Positions 27,735 through 36,022 of a DNA stretch of 48,632 nt are shown here, one piece after another (position 1 is the stretch's first letter; each line of letters starts with the position of its first letter). Source of the stretch: Anaerolineales bacterium. Its GTDB lineage: Bacteria > Chloroflexota > Anaerolineae > Anaerolineales > Villigracilaceae. The stretch is taken from assembly GCA_025938055.1 (NCBI GenBank), contig JAICQC010000002.1, forward strand, positions 1-48,632. Direction: 5' to 3'. The notes under the pieces were generated by a model. It ran no database searches. It was not told the DNA's origin and was given only the letters and a program-made list of their open reading frames with translations. The translations under genes and the position numbers were made by a program.

Positions 27735-27855
27735 AAATGTCACTGCGAAGCGATACACCTCCGCCAAAGCAACTCCATGCTCATAAATAACTCCTCTCCT
27801 CCGAGGGGTCATTCATCCGGGTCGCCTCGCCCTCTCGCCACTCGCAATGACATTT
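27735..27855. mobile_element. MITE-like element with 14-bp terminal inverted repeats
   Basis: AAATGTCACTGCGA at 27735-27748 is the inverted complement, with one mismatch, of the 14 bases at 27842-27855. The 121-bp element has no coding capacity and lies in the intergenic region between the GGDEF gene and the kinase gene. The ends match the CATTGCGAG-type dispersed repeats seen elsewhere in the window. Confidence 0.6.
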
Positions 27856-27923
27856 TCACCAAGCATACAGGAAAACCCGTCTGAACGCAAGTCCCTGTTG
27901 TGCTCATAGGATGTACTTGTCGT

Positions 27924-27939
27924 GTGTCAATAGTGACAC
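27924..27939. promoter_or_regulatory. 16-bp palindrome upstream of the kinase gene
   Basis: GTGTCA and TGACAC are perfect inverted repeats around ATAG. It lies about 40 bp upstream of the extended -10 box at 27977, a place where a transcription factor could act. No regulator gene is adjacent, so the link is speculative. Confidence 0.4.
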
Positions 27940-27976
27940 CCGTTAAAGCACAAATCGGAAGAGTGATCGTACGCGG

Positions 27977-27985
27977 TGATATAAT
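27977..27985 (+). promoter_or_regulatory. Extended -10 promoter for the kinase gene
   Basis: TGATATAAT: a TG dinucleotide one base before a perfect TATAAT. The -35 region is weak, as is usual with extended -10 promoters. Transcription would start near 27992, giving a leader of about 70 nt to the ATG at 28064. Confidence 0.55.
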
Positions 27986-28063
27986 CCGCTCCAACAATTT
28001 GGATATGGTTCATCCGAAAAAGGCTGGCGGGAACATAGGGATATGCAGATGGAGAGGCACCCA

Positions 28064-30331
28064 ATGAACATCGGTCGTTACGAAATCGTACAGGAGTTGG
28101 GTCAGGGGGGGATGGCAATGGTATACCTGGCGCGTGATCCATTTATCAAACGCCAGGTGGCTGTGAAGGTACTGCCGCGTCAATTCACCTTCGACCCGCA
28201 GTTTCGGGCACGCTTCCAACGCGAAGCCGAAGTCATAGCGGCGCTCGAGCACGCTTCCATTGTGCCGGTTTATGACTTTGGCGAGGAAGATAGCCAGCCC
28301 TTCATCGTCATGCGCTACATGTCTGGCGGCACGCTGGGGGACCTCTTAAGCAAGGGACCGCTTCCCATCTCTGACATCACCACACTTTTTCAACGGATTG
28401 GCGCCGCCGTCGATTACGCCCACAGCCGCGGAGTGATTCACCGCGACATCAAACCGGGCAACATTCTATTCGATGCCCAGGGAGGAATGTGCCTTTCCGA
28501 CTTCGGGATCGCAAAAATCGCTGAAGCTACTGCGGCATTCACCGGCACCGGCATCATCGGCACACCCGCCTATATGAGTCCTGAACAGGCACAGGGCGAG
28601 AAGACGCTGGATGGGCGCTGTGATATTTACTCGCTGGGCGTGGTGCTCTTCCAGGCACTCAGCGGTGAGCTTCCCTTCAAGGCAGATACACCCATGGGCG
28701 TGGCGGTTGCCCACATCACGGAACCCGTGCCAAGCCTGTTGAGCCGCCGCCCCGATCTGCCAGTCGCATTTGAGCGCGTCATCCGCAAAGCACTGGATAA
28801 AGATCCTGCTCAGCGTTTTCAGACTGCCGGCGAACTGGCACAGGCGATCCACGAGGCGAGCATTACTACAGGGGATCGGACAGCCCTTGAGCCGCTTGGA
28901 GCAGCAGAGAAAACTCGGCTCGAACCGCTGGATGGAACATGGGTCGAACCGCGCATGGATCACACTCCGCCTGCCTCTGCTCCTGTGCCGGGAACCTCCA
29001 CCACCGCAATACCTTCTGCGCCCGCGGCAAGAAAAAGTGGCTTTCCCAGGCTGCTGGGTATTGGCGGACTGGGACTCTTATTACTCTGCCTGTGCGCCGG
29101 TGTGATCGGCGGGATTGCTTCCGGGCTTATCCCGAACCCCTTCGCCAGCCCTTCCACGCTCACGCCGACCGGACAGCCCGTGCAAGCGCTTCCATCTGAA
29201 ACACCCTCTTCCCCCGATACCCCTTCTCCAACGGAATTCGTCCCTGTCGGCTTGAGCACTACCTACATCGAATATATTCTGGATGCCTCGGGCAGTATGC
29301 TGCAGCCATTACAGGGCAAGACCCGCATGCAGATCGCTCAGGAAGTCCTCACTGCCCGCCTGAATACGCTGCCTGCCAATGCACAGGTGGGGCTCAGGGT
29401 CTATGGACACCGCGTACCCTTCCAGCAGGAGGCGGAGAGCTGCGAGGATATCGAACTGGTTGTGCCTATCCAGGCGAACGGCGCCCAAGCCATTATCGAC
29501 TGGCTGCCGGGCATGCAGGCGCAGGGTATGACGCCAATGTCTGCCTCGATTCAACAGGCTGTTAATGATTTCACGTTCGAGCCGGGGCGCAGGAACTTCA
29601 TTGTGTTGATCAGCGATGGAGAGGAGACCTGCGGTGATGAGCCTGCAACCGTAGTGCAATACCTGCAGGAGATCGGTATCGACTTTGCCATCCATGTGAT
29701 CGGGCTGGATGTGGACGCGCCAACCGCCGCTCAGCTGGCGCGCATCGCAGAGGTGGCGGGGGGAGTCTATTACGATGCCAAAAGTGAAGAAGACCTGGAT
29801 GCCGCCCTGAATGATGTGAACGAGACGATGCTGCCTCCCGCAGGCTCGCCCACCGTCGTTGCAGAAGCCAACCCCACAGCCATCCCCGAACCCAATGCGG
29901 AGATCGCCTCCGAAGGGACCGTGGAAGCCTCTTCGAGCTACGATGCGACCTATCCTGCATCGCTGGCGATCGACGGGGATCTCAGCACCTCCTGGTTTTC
30001 TGCAGGAGCTATAAAAGGCGATTCCAACCCCACGTATCTATGGACAGGCGAGCAGGAAGACTTTATCGCTTCCATCGAGCTGATCTCGAACCGAGAACAT
30101 CAGGTGGGCGCTTTCCGCACTGATTATGGTTTTGAAGAGGTGTTTATCCAGGTGCTGGATGAGCAGGGGAGCGTGGTCTTCGAAGAGAGCGCCGTGCTCG
30201 AAGGCACGCCCGATCCCGATGTATTGATCGAACCCAATGTTGTGGGACGCACCATCCGTCTCCTGTTCTCCGGCGGTGAAGCACCCGATTGCGGCGGTTT
30301 CGGCGAGCTAAGGGTGAATGTGGTGAGGTAA
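28064..30331 (+). CDS. Receptor Ser/Thr protein kinase with vWA and discoidin-like domains
   Basis: 755 residues from ATG 28064 (GGAGAGG upstream). The PknB-type kinase covers about 1-265: GQGGMAMVY loop, VAVKVLP lysine, VIHRDIKPGNILF, LSDFGIAKI and GTPAYMSPEQ are all intact. A Pro/Ala linker leads to one membrane helix near 330 (GIGGLGLLLLCLCAGVIGGIASG). Outside lie a vWA domain with DASGSM as the MIDAS motif, and a C-terminal F5/8-type carbohydrate-binding-like domain (SSSYDATYPASLAIDGDLSTSW). It probably senses a surface ligand. Confidence 0.92.
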   Translation: MNIGRYEIVQELGQGGMAMVYLARDPFIKRQVAVKVLPRQFTFDPQFRARFQREAEVIAALEHASIVPVYDFGEEDSQPFIVMRYMSGGTLGDLLSKGPLPISDITTLFQRIGAAVDYAHSRGVIHRDIKPGNILFDAQGGMCLSDFGIAKIAEATAAFTGTGIIGTPAYMSPEQAQGEKTLDGRCDIYSLGVVLFQALSGELPFKADTPMGVAVAHITEPVPSLLSRRPDLPVAFERVIRKALDKDPAQRFQTAGELAQAIHEASITTGDRTALEPLGAAEKTRLEPLDGTWVEPRMDHTPPASAPVPGTSTTAIPSAPAARKSGFPRLLGIGGLGLLLLCLCAGVIGGIASGLIPNPFASPSTLTPTGQPVQALPSETPSSPDTPSPTEFVPVGLSTTYIEYILDASGSMLQPLQGKTRMQIAQEVLTARLNTLPANAQVGLRVYGHRVPFQQEAESCEDIELVVPIQANGAQAIIDWLPGMQAQGMTPMSASIQQAVNDFTFEPGRRNFIVLISDGEETCGDEPATVVQYLQEIGIDFAIHVIGLDVDAPTAAQLARIAEVAGGVYYDAKSEEDLDAALNDVNETMLPPAGSPTVVAEANPTAIPEPNAEIASEGTVEASSSYDATYPASLAIDGDLSTSWFSAGAIKGDSNPTYLWTGEQEDFIASIELISNREHQVGAFRTDYGFEEVFIQVLDEQGSVVFEESAVLEGTPDPDVLIEPNVVGRTIRLLFSGGEAPDCGGFGELRVNVVR

Positions 30332-30364
30332 ATCTCCAGTCACAAACGCCTAAGTTGCGCACCT

Positions 30365-31135
30365 CTATCGAGGTGCAGATCGGCGTGGTCTTTTTCGCAG
30401 GTCACCAAGCCCCACCGGAAACCGCCTCGGCGGAAGTGCAAACCGGATGTTACTCATTACCTCAAGCCAGCAGATCAGAGTCTCGAAGGCTTCCACCGCG
30501 TGCAGTCCCGAACTCACCGGCGCTGAAAAGCTGCCGAGAATGCCCATCTCCATGAGTGTGGCTTTGATGTAAGCAGGCGAGAGGTCCCCCGGTGCCTCCG
30601 CCAGGACCTGGGTGATTTTCGCCAAGAGCCGGTTCGCGGGTGGAGAAGCCGTGTGATCCATTAGGGCTCGCGCTGTCCGTATTTCGATCTGACGCACACG
30701 TTCCTCTGAAATTCCCAGTTCGACAGCCAGTTCCCCCAGTGTCCTGCGGTTCATCCCAAACCTGGAGAGAAGGACATGGATGCGGATTTCCTTTTCGGAG
30801 CGCAGGAACGGCTCGATGATTTGTGCCCAGGTATTCAAAGGCGGACTTTCGACCAGCTCGCCGGGATGGCCGGCGGGGATGTCTTCGATGTAGTCGAAGG
30901 GTGACTCGAGCGCGCGTGCCAGCGCCTGTCGAATCTCCTGTACACTCTGTTTGGCAATCCCCTTGATCAGGAACAGATCGTGCTCGGTTAGCGGGGTCAG
31001 GTCGGCGATAGTCACGATGCCTGCCAGCGCCAGCGCCTGGACCTGGCGTTTCGAAATCTCCAGGCTCGCGATGTTCATCTCCCCAAGCCGGGACAGAGGA
31101 TCATTTGACCCTGCGCTGTAGCTATTGTTCTCCAT
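30365..31135 (-). CDS. RNA-polymerase-alpha-CTD-like plus sigma-region-4-like protein
   Basis: 256 residues from ATG 31135 (GAGGGAG upstream). Residues ~15-75 read like the helix-hairpin-helix of the alpha-subunit C-terminal domain (QVQALALAGIVTIADLTPLTEHDLFLIKGIAKQSVQEI). Residues ~115-165 resemble sigma-70 region 4 (TLGELAVELGISEERVRQIEIRTARAL), a helix-turn-helix. No sigma region 2 is present, so it is not a full sigma factor. It is probably a DNA-binding regulator. The final ~60 residues are basic. Confidence 0.75.
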   Translation of the reverse strand: MENNSYSAGSNDPLSRLGEMNIASLEISKRQVQALALAGIVTIADLTPLTEHDLFLIKGIAKQSVQEIRQALARALESPFDYIEDIPAGHPGELVESPPLNTWAQIIEPFLRSEKEIRIHVLLSRFGMNRRTLGELAVELGISEERVRQIEIRTARALMDHTASPPANRLLAKITQVLAEAPGDLSPAYIKATLMEMGILGSFSAPVSSGLHAVEAFETLICWLEVMSNIRFALPPRRFPVGLGDLRKRPRRSAPR

Positions 31136-31336
31136 TGTGCTCCCTCGATAGATGCGGTGCGATACAACCACCCATGCTTATATATCGGCAAGCATACAGG
31201 AGAAGCCGCCTCCCGGCAAGACCGATGTAACCAAGTAGTGGCTTGGCAAATGGAGATCTTATTTTCGGTGACGCCCGGACCCTACAGCGTAGCGGTTTGA
31301 AGATGCCTGCGATTCTGCGAGCTGCGCCAAACCCTG

Positions 31337-32104
31337 CTACATGGAACGCTTTGCTTCGGGTGGTAATGCCGTCGGGTCGTACCCACGCAGCATCATCCCC
31401 TGCCCGCGCGACTCGTGCGTATTCTGCGTTGGCTTGTCCTCGGGATCACGCATCTGCACCAGAAGAGTAGTGCGCGCTTCCTGGCTTACATTCACGCCCG
31501 AGCCATGAATGGTCAGATAGTTGAAAATCAGAACGTCGCCTGCTTTCGCCGGGCAGGGCACACTGGATTCGAGTGGATATTGATCGAAGGGCAGGTGGAA
31601 GCCGCCCTGCGGGTTATGTTCGATCGCACCCTGCTTGTGGCTCCCCGGCACCACCCGGATACAGCCCTTCTCGAGCGGAGCATCGTCGAAGTGAATGACC
31701 GCAGCAAGCATGGTATGACGTTCGTGCGGAAAATAGGGATAGTCCTGGTGCATGGGGAACGGTGAGCCCTTCTCGGGCGGCTTAATGAACAGCTTGTTGT
31801 GGTGAAGCTGCACATTCGGGCTGCCGATGAGGTCGGCTACTGCTCCGGTCAGGCGCTCGTCTGCCAGCAGGCGCGTAAAGGCGGCTGAGTAGAATTGAAC
31901 GTTGTGACAATGGAGCAGTTTGGTCCCCTGGGCAAGCTCCTTGGCGCTGCCCCAGGTGGGGTTGATGTCGGCATGCTGAGTGAGCCGTTCGATCAGGGCA
32001 TGAGCTTCCTCCCGAAATGCTCTTGCCTCCTCGGCGGGGAACTGTCCCTCGAGGAGCAGATAACCATTCTCGTCATAGAAACTACGCTGTTGCTGCGTCA
32101 GCAT
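31337..32104 (-). CDS. Phytanoyl-CoA dioxygenase (PhyH) family protein
   Basis: 255 residues, an Fe(II)/2-oxoglutarate oxygenase. The iron ligands are visible as HQD in PFPMHQDYPYFPHE and the distal His in LTIHGSGVN, followed by the 2-oxoglutarate Arg in SQEARTTLLVQMRDP. The opening FYDENGYLLLEGQFPAEEARAFREE is typical of the family. The substrate is unknown; bacterial members hydroxylate a wide range of metabolites. Stand-alone on the minus strand. Confidence 0.9.
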   Translation of the reverse strand: MLTQQQRSFYDENGYLLLEGQFPAEEARAFREEAHALIERLTQHADINPTWGSAKELAQGTKLLHCHNVQFYSAAFTRLLADERLTGAVADLIGSPNVQLHHNKLFIKPPEKGSPFPMHQDYPYFPHERHTMLAAVIHFDDAPLEKGCIRVVPGSHKQGAIEHNPQGGFHLPFDQYPLESSVPCPAKAGDVLIFNYLTIHGSGVNVSQEARTTLLVQMRDPEDKPTQNTHESRGQGMMLRGYDPTALPPEAKRSM

Positions 32105-32209
32105 CCTATTGTTCCTTTCTTTTTATCTCTATTGTGTTGGATTGAATGAAAATTTGTCTGAAAAAATCTTTTGCCAATTGATTTTTGTGACAACACATGA
32201 TTATTTTGC

Positions 32210-32587
32210 TCAGCTCATTACCGTAACGCTGCCGCCGACGATTTGCCAGCCCTGCTCACCTTTGCGCCAGATCCTCGTGTAGCGATAATCACCGGCAAAC
32301 TCCTGGCTCAAAAATGTACCACTTAAAAAGACCCTGGCTGAGGTGAGGGCAAATTGCTCGCTCCAAACGCGGATTTCCAATTCTTTAGGTGTTAACTCGT
32401 GGAATTGTGTGCTGCCTGTCCGATGCAATTCCAAATCCATCGCTTTGGTCGCCAGCTCACCGGTGGGACCAGCAAACAGCAGGTCGTCGGCAAGGAGTTC
32501 GTTCAGTGTGGCGACATCTGAGGCAAGCATGGCAGCATACAGTCGGTCTTCGCAGGCGCGGATCTGGGTTTCGATTTCTGGGTTCAT
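32210..32587 (-). CDS. SnoaL/NTF2-like protein (DUF4440)
   Basis: 125 residues of the NTF2 fold: IRACEDRLYAAMLASDVATLNELLADDLLFAGPTGELATKA at the start and YRYTRIWRKGEQGWQIVGGSVTVM at the end, the DUF4440 pattern. No catalytic residues can be assigned. Such proteins are common as stand-alone accessory genes. Confidence 0.85.
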   Translation of the reverse strand: MNPEIETQIRACEDRLYAAMLASDVATLNELLADDLLFAGPTGELATKAMDLELHRTGSTQFHELTPKELEIRVWSEQFALTSARVFLSGTFLSQEFAGDYRYTRIWRKGEQGWQIVGGSVTVMS

Positions 32588-32662
32588 AAACTCGATTTTA
32601 CCCTACCACCGAACACAGGCAACGGCTGTGCCCGGCGCAAAAGGGTTAGCTAGGGAGAATTT

Positions 32663-33184
32663 TTACTCAGCCCGTGGTGTCCAACCTGTGGATTTTCCCG
32701 TCTGTTGTCCCAGGAACATGCGCAGTTGCGCGGCGTGCTCCTGCACATGGCGCAGGTTGTACAGCAAAAGCTCCCCGAAGGGCAGCTCTCCCCAGGGGAA
32801 GCGGCACGTCCGGTACGCCCCTTCGGTCGTCAGGGACTCAATGGTCTCCTGGCATCTTTGGCGGCAGTGCTCCAGGTAGCCCAGCAGCTCTTCGCGAGTA
32901 TAGGTTCTTGGCAGGACCTCGCCTTCTTCCATCTCGACCAGGTCAAACGGCGCAGGCGGAGCAAAGCCTTCTTCCGCGCCGGTTAAGTACAGGTCCAGCC
33001 AGAATAGGGTATGGTAGCACAGGTACCAGAACGCCGAGAAACCAGACGCCACCCACTGGTCTGGCTCGTCATTCCACAGGTGCTTTTCCCAGAGCTCATC
33101 CGGGCAGTCGCGCAGAACGTCGCCAAACATGTCGATGGATGCTCCAAACTGCCGCCATAACATCTGATTATCAATAATGGTCAT
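32663..33184 (-). CDS. DinB superfamily protein
   Basis: 173 residues from ATG 33184, preceded by GAGGAGG. A four-helix bundle is predicted; the candidate metal-binding histidines are in LCYHTLFWLDLYL and HVQEHAAQL, as in DinB/YfiT-like hydrolases that use a His triad. The substrate (possibly a bacillithiol- or mycothiol-linked group) is unknown. It is followed by the DUF1905 gene upstream on the same strand. Confidence 0.85.
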   Translation of the reverse strand: MTIIDNQMLWRQFGASIDMFGDVLRDCPDELWEKHLWNDEPDQWVASGFSAFWYLCYHTLFWLDLYLTGAEEGFAPPAPFDLVEMEEGEVLPRTYTREELLGYLEHCRQRCQETIESLTTEGAYRTCRFPWGELPFGELLLYNLRHVQEHAAQLRMFLGQQTGKSTGWTPRAE

Positions 33185-33215
33185 CAACTTCCTCCTCAGT
33201 TATTCTCCCCGGTTT

Positions 33216-33500
33216 TCAATAAACTTCGAGCCGTAGAGTCACGTTGTCGCCTTCCTCAAGTTTCTCTGCTTTCCGAACGCTGGCTTTGATGGGCACAAGG
33301 TAGCGGCCGTCCTTGGGAAACAGGGACGTCTTCCACTCGCTTTTGCCGACCCGCACCGTGACCGGGATCACGCCCCAGCCATACGTGACGAAGCCTGAGA
33401 CGGCTTTGATGTCGCGCGACTGCTCTTCCGGAACGGTGACGAAGTACCAGGGTGCGGGACCCCTCCAGAACCAGATCTTTCCGTCAAATTCAAAGTCCAT
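33216..33500 (-). CDS. DUF1905 family protein
   Basis: 94 residues. The whole DUF1905 domain is seen: MDFEFDGKIWFWRGPAPWYFVTVPEEQS, GWGVIPVTVRVGKSEWKTSLFPKDGRYLVPIKASVRKAE and ITLRLE-like end (NVTLRLEVY). Function unknown. Often an accessory gene next to small enzymes. Confidence 0.9.
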   Translation of the reverse strand: MDFEFDGKIWFWRGPAPWYFVTVPEEQSRDIKAVSGFVTYGWGVIPVTVRVGKSEWKTSLFPKDGRYLVPIKASVRKAEKLEEGDNVTLRLEVY

Positions 33501-33559
33501 CGTGGCAGTATATCAAAGAAGAATCACACTACAACTCACCCTGATTGAGCCCACCTGTA

Positions 33560-33943
33560 TTAGGGCAGGAAGAATATCTCTCCCCGGTGAACAGCCTGGA
33601 TGCCTGTTCGTAAGGATGTCCCCAATCTGTCCTTTAGAATAAAGCCTTGCGCACCGGCGTCAACCGCCCGCCTGACCATGTGCTCGCCCGTGTGCAGGGA
33701 GATGAGGATCACGCGGGTTGCCACCTGCATCTCTGCGATCTGCCGCGCGGCTGCCAGGCCATCCATCACGGGCATGGAGACATCCATCAGCACTATGTCT
33801 GGTATAAGGCGCTTCACGCATTCCACCGCTTCCCATCCATTGACTGCTTCACCCACCACCTGGACCTCATTGAAGTAACTGAGCAACAGGCGCAGCACCG
33901 CCCGTATTTGCTCATGATCGTCTGCGATCACCACACGTATCAT
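33560..33943 (-). CDS. Response-regulator receiver, probably truncated LuxR/NarL type
   Basis: 127 residues from ATG 33943 with a purine-rich GGAAAAGAGAG ahead. The receiver has ADDH at the acidic pair, the phospho-Asp in LMDVSMP, the switch region LISLHTG and Lys in FILKD. In NarL-type regulators a HTH domain follows the segment AVHRGEIFF; here the frame stops (GEIFFLP), so the output domain is missing. It could be a stand-alone receiver or a remnant. No histidine kinase is nearby. Confidence 0.8.
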   Translation of the reverse strand: MIRVVIADDHEQIRAVLRLLLSYFNEVQVVGEAVNGWEAVECVKRLIPDIVLMDVSMPVMDGLAAARQIAEMQVATRVILISLHTGEHMVRRAVDAGAQGFILKDRLGTSLRTGIQAVHRGEIFFLP

Positions 33944-33957
33944 GACTCTCTTTTCCT

Positions 33958-34152
33958 GGGACTGCCCCTCCAACTTCGCAGTCGCCGGTGTGCTCGGTGA
34001 GATACATTGACATCCCTTCTCTGGTCAGTTGTGCAAAAACAGGGAAATCCGGTTGGAACTGATACATCCAGTCGACTGTGAAGCTGAGACCTGCCTCGTG
34101 GAAGGCACGGATGCGTTTCCAATCCGTCATGCGCAATTGGGGGGAATACTCG
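33958..34152 (-). pseudogene. Glyoxalase/VOC domain fragment
   Basis: The frame reads EYSPQLRMTDWKRIRAFHEAGLSF, then FTVDW, FPVFAQLTREGMSMYLTEHTGDCEVGGAV, which is the front half of a VOC (glyoxalase/bleomycin-resistance-like) protein. The start codon is missing (an in-frame TGA precedes it), and the match ends where PGKESHD begins, just before the receiver gene. About 60 C-terminal residues are absent. It is a gene remnant, probably a cut cassette. Confidence 0.7.
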
Positions 34153-34320
34153 CTGGTTCATAAGACTTTTCTCATGATATCTGAGAGTAAAACGTCATAT
34201 TGTAAAGCGTTATCAACGATGTGGAATGCCTCGTTGGTTACTCGGACAAATAATTGTACCGCAGTTACTTTACTCTCAAAATCTCAAAGTGTGAAAAACA
34301 TACGGGCACACTTTTATGCA
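34153..34320. repeat. Intergenic stretch with a wide inverted repeat
   Basis: No gene seen. GAGAGTAAA (34183-34191) and TTTACTCTC (34269-34277) are perfect 9-bp inverted repeats 95 bp apart end to end, with AT-rich sequence between. It could be a remnant of a cassette recombination site or an RNA structure; neither can be proved. Confidence 0.4.
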
Positions 34321-34749
34321 TTATGAGACGGTGTTGCTCTTGCTGCTCGTACTTTGCTGTGGTCCATGAATCAGCCGGTAGAAGCCCTCACAAAAGAAAC
34401 CTGCGATCACTGTCGCAGCCATATCCCGGGGATCCATCGGCTTGCCCAGTAATGGATGCGCCACCTCATAGACCAACACACTGATGGCCACTGTGCGTAT
34501 AAGAAAGGAGTCTTGCTTGCGGTTACGACCGAGAGCAGATGCAAATACGAACGCAGCAGCGACTGTCCCAAGTGAATTTCCGAGTGTATCTGCAATATGG
34601 AAATCGTTTATCCCATTGGAATAGATGAAGGGTCGATAATATGCTCGTGCTGCCTCATAGAGCAGTACGGCGCTTAGCCCGATGACCATATTAATGATAC
34701 GTCTTTTAGAAAGCAGCCAGTCCACAATTTCGCTTTTCAATCTTCCCAT
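34321..34749 (-). CDS. Small integral membrane protein of unknown function
   Basis: 142 residues from ATG 34749 (MGRLKSEIVDWL); a longer frame begins at 34809. Three or four hydrophobic segments: IINMVIGLSAVLLYEAA, IADTLGNSLGTVAAAFVFASAL, and MAATVIAGFFCEGFYRLI. It has a loose resemblance to VanZ-like membrane proteins, not enough to assign. C-terminus Ser-rich. Confidence 0.65.
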   Translation of the reverse strand: MGRLKSEIVDWLLSKRRIINMVIGLSAVLLYEAARAYYRPFIYSNGINDFHIADTLGNSLGTVAAAFVFASALGRNRKQDSFLIRTVAISVLVYEVAHPLLGKPMDPRDMAATVIAGFFCEGFYRLIHGPQQSTSSKSNTVS

Positions 34750-34811
34750 TGAAATGTTGTTTCCCTTTGAGATCGTTTTATGTGGGCAGGAATGTTTCTG
34801 GTGGAGCAAGC

Positions 34812-34869
34812 GCCCAATGGCTGGCGTTATGCCCCTGCGGGGTACTGGCGGGACGAAACAACGTCGAAG
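34812..34869 (-). other. Truncated attC-like half-site
   Basis: GCCCAAT followed by GGCTGGCGTTATGCCCC and GGCGGGACGA matches the left part of the intact attC at 42888-43065 (one change, C to T, in the core). The right half is missing and the stop of the glycolipid-binding-like gene follows at once. An eroded cassette boundary. Confidence 0.65.
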
Positions 34870-35439
34870 CTATTCCGCCCAGACTCGCTTGAATAATGTG
34901 GGGTAGACTTCCACGAAACCATCCGCGTCAACGGTTATTACGGCTGTAAACCCGTCGTTTAAACTTTCGAATTTATATTTTCCCCCACCGCTGCTGGTCT
35001 CTAGGCACGTATACCTTTGCGGGTCAACACGTACCTGCATTTCAGGGATGGTAAAGTATACAACCTTAATCTCGGCAGACTCGCCCGGGCCCAGACTCAA
35101 CCGCCGAATAGGCAGCGTGTTGGTAAATGGAGTTGCCGTAATATCTACATCAATACAGCCTTTAAGTTCGGAAACTGGATTGCCGGTTTCATCTGTCCAA
35201 TTCCCAATACCATCGGACACAAAGCTAAGGGTTTGTTCATCTTCATTCATCGACTTGACGACAACCTTTCGAACGCGCCATCTCAGATCGCAGCTAATTT
35301 TGTAGCGGATGCGAAATGCGACATTTTCCTCGACGCCGATAACAATTCCATCAGCAGTAATTTCCTCCTCGCCGCCCCGCAAGTAAAAATGTTCCAGCCC
35401 TGTAGCTGCCTGGTTTGACCAGATTATTTTACACAACAT
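34870..35439 (-). CDS. Putative glycolipid-binding protein (DUF1089 family)
   Basis: 189 residues. The family signature is GCIDVDITATPFTNTLPIRRL in the middle, with IRYKISCDLRWRVRKVVVKS before it and GFTAVITVDADGFVEVYPTLFKRV at the end; all three are the conserved parts of the PF06475 family. The fold is beta-rich and soluble. The molecular role is not established. Its stop codon abuts a truncated attC-like half-site, so it was probably a gene cassette. Confidence 0.85.
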   Translation of the reverse strand: MLCKIIWSNQAATGLEHFYLRGGEEEITADGIVIGVEENVAFRIRYKISCDLRWRVRKVVVKSMNEDEQTLSFVSDGIGNWTDETGNPVSELKGCIDVDITATPFTNTLPIRRLSLGPGESAEIKVVYFTIPEMQVRVDPQRYTCLETSSGGGKYKFESLNDGFTAVITVDADGFVEVYPTLFKRVWAE

Positions 35440-35525
35440 ACATATACTCCGTCAGGAAAAAAATCGGGATCCGTTTCCAGGTGAGGACTTCATGTCCCCT
35501 GCGATTCCACGCACCTGTTCTGCTC

Positions 35526-35870
35526 CTATTCAACTTTGTGCGCGGCGGACAGGCTCCTGGGTGCTTTGTGACGCCAAGCCTGTTCAACCAGCTCTTTGAA
35601 ACGTGCTCCAGATGCCTTCGCCAGGTCCACGCGGACCCCCACGAAGATCCGACCGCTGCTGCGTCGCAGGACTTCGTACGCCTGCGGTTCGCTTGCCGCC
35701 GCTTCCTTCGCCTGTGTCTCGTCCACGCTCACGATCGCATGGGTGCTGCCCTTCTGGATGACGACAAAGACCTTCTCCCTGACCTTGAACGCCGGCAGTT
35801 TGAAGTGCTGCGCCTCGCTGACCTCTGGCAGCGCCATTGCGTAGCGACGGATTTCCGTAATTCCAATCAT
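35526..35870 (-). CDS. MmcQ/YjbR family DNA-binding-like protein
   Basis: 114 residues. The MmcQ/YjbR pattern is ALPEVSEAQHFKLPAFKVREKVFVVI, then HAIVSVD and RSSGRIFVGVRVDLA, ending with a tail that replaces the usual W/Y-rich helix (VEQAWRHKAPRS). The family has a double-wing fold of unclear function. Minus strand, typical of cassette-sized genes. Confidence 0.88.
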   Translation of the reverse strand: MIGITEIRRYAMALPEVSEAQHFKLPAFKVREKVFVVIQKGSTHAIVSVDETQAKEAAASEPQAYEVLRRSSGRIFVGVRVDLAKASGARFKELVEQAWRHKAPRSLSAAHKVE

Positions 35871-35939
35871 GTGAAGACCTCCTTTACACCTTCAAAGACT
35901 CCTTATTAACTATTATCCCATAGGGTTGAGCGCGAAGCC

Positions 35940-36015
35940 AGCCAACGGTTGGCGTCGGCGGAGCGTCTTCGGGGGCAAAGCGGCTTCAGCTTTCGGGCGC
36001 AGCATGAGAGTGTAA
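35940..36015 (-). other. Degenerate attC-like site
   Basis: AGCCAAC then GGTTGGCGTCGGCGG resembles the left arm of the intact sites (GCCCAACGGCTGGCGTT). The remainder contains GGCAAAGCGGC but no GTTRRRY-type right arm. It lies between the MmcQ-like and ICMT-like genes, where a cassette boundary would be. Confidence 0.4.
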
Positions 36016-36022
36016 TATCGTT

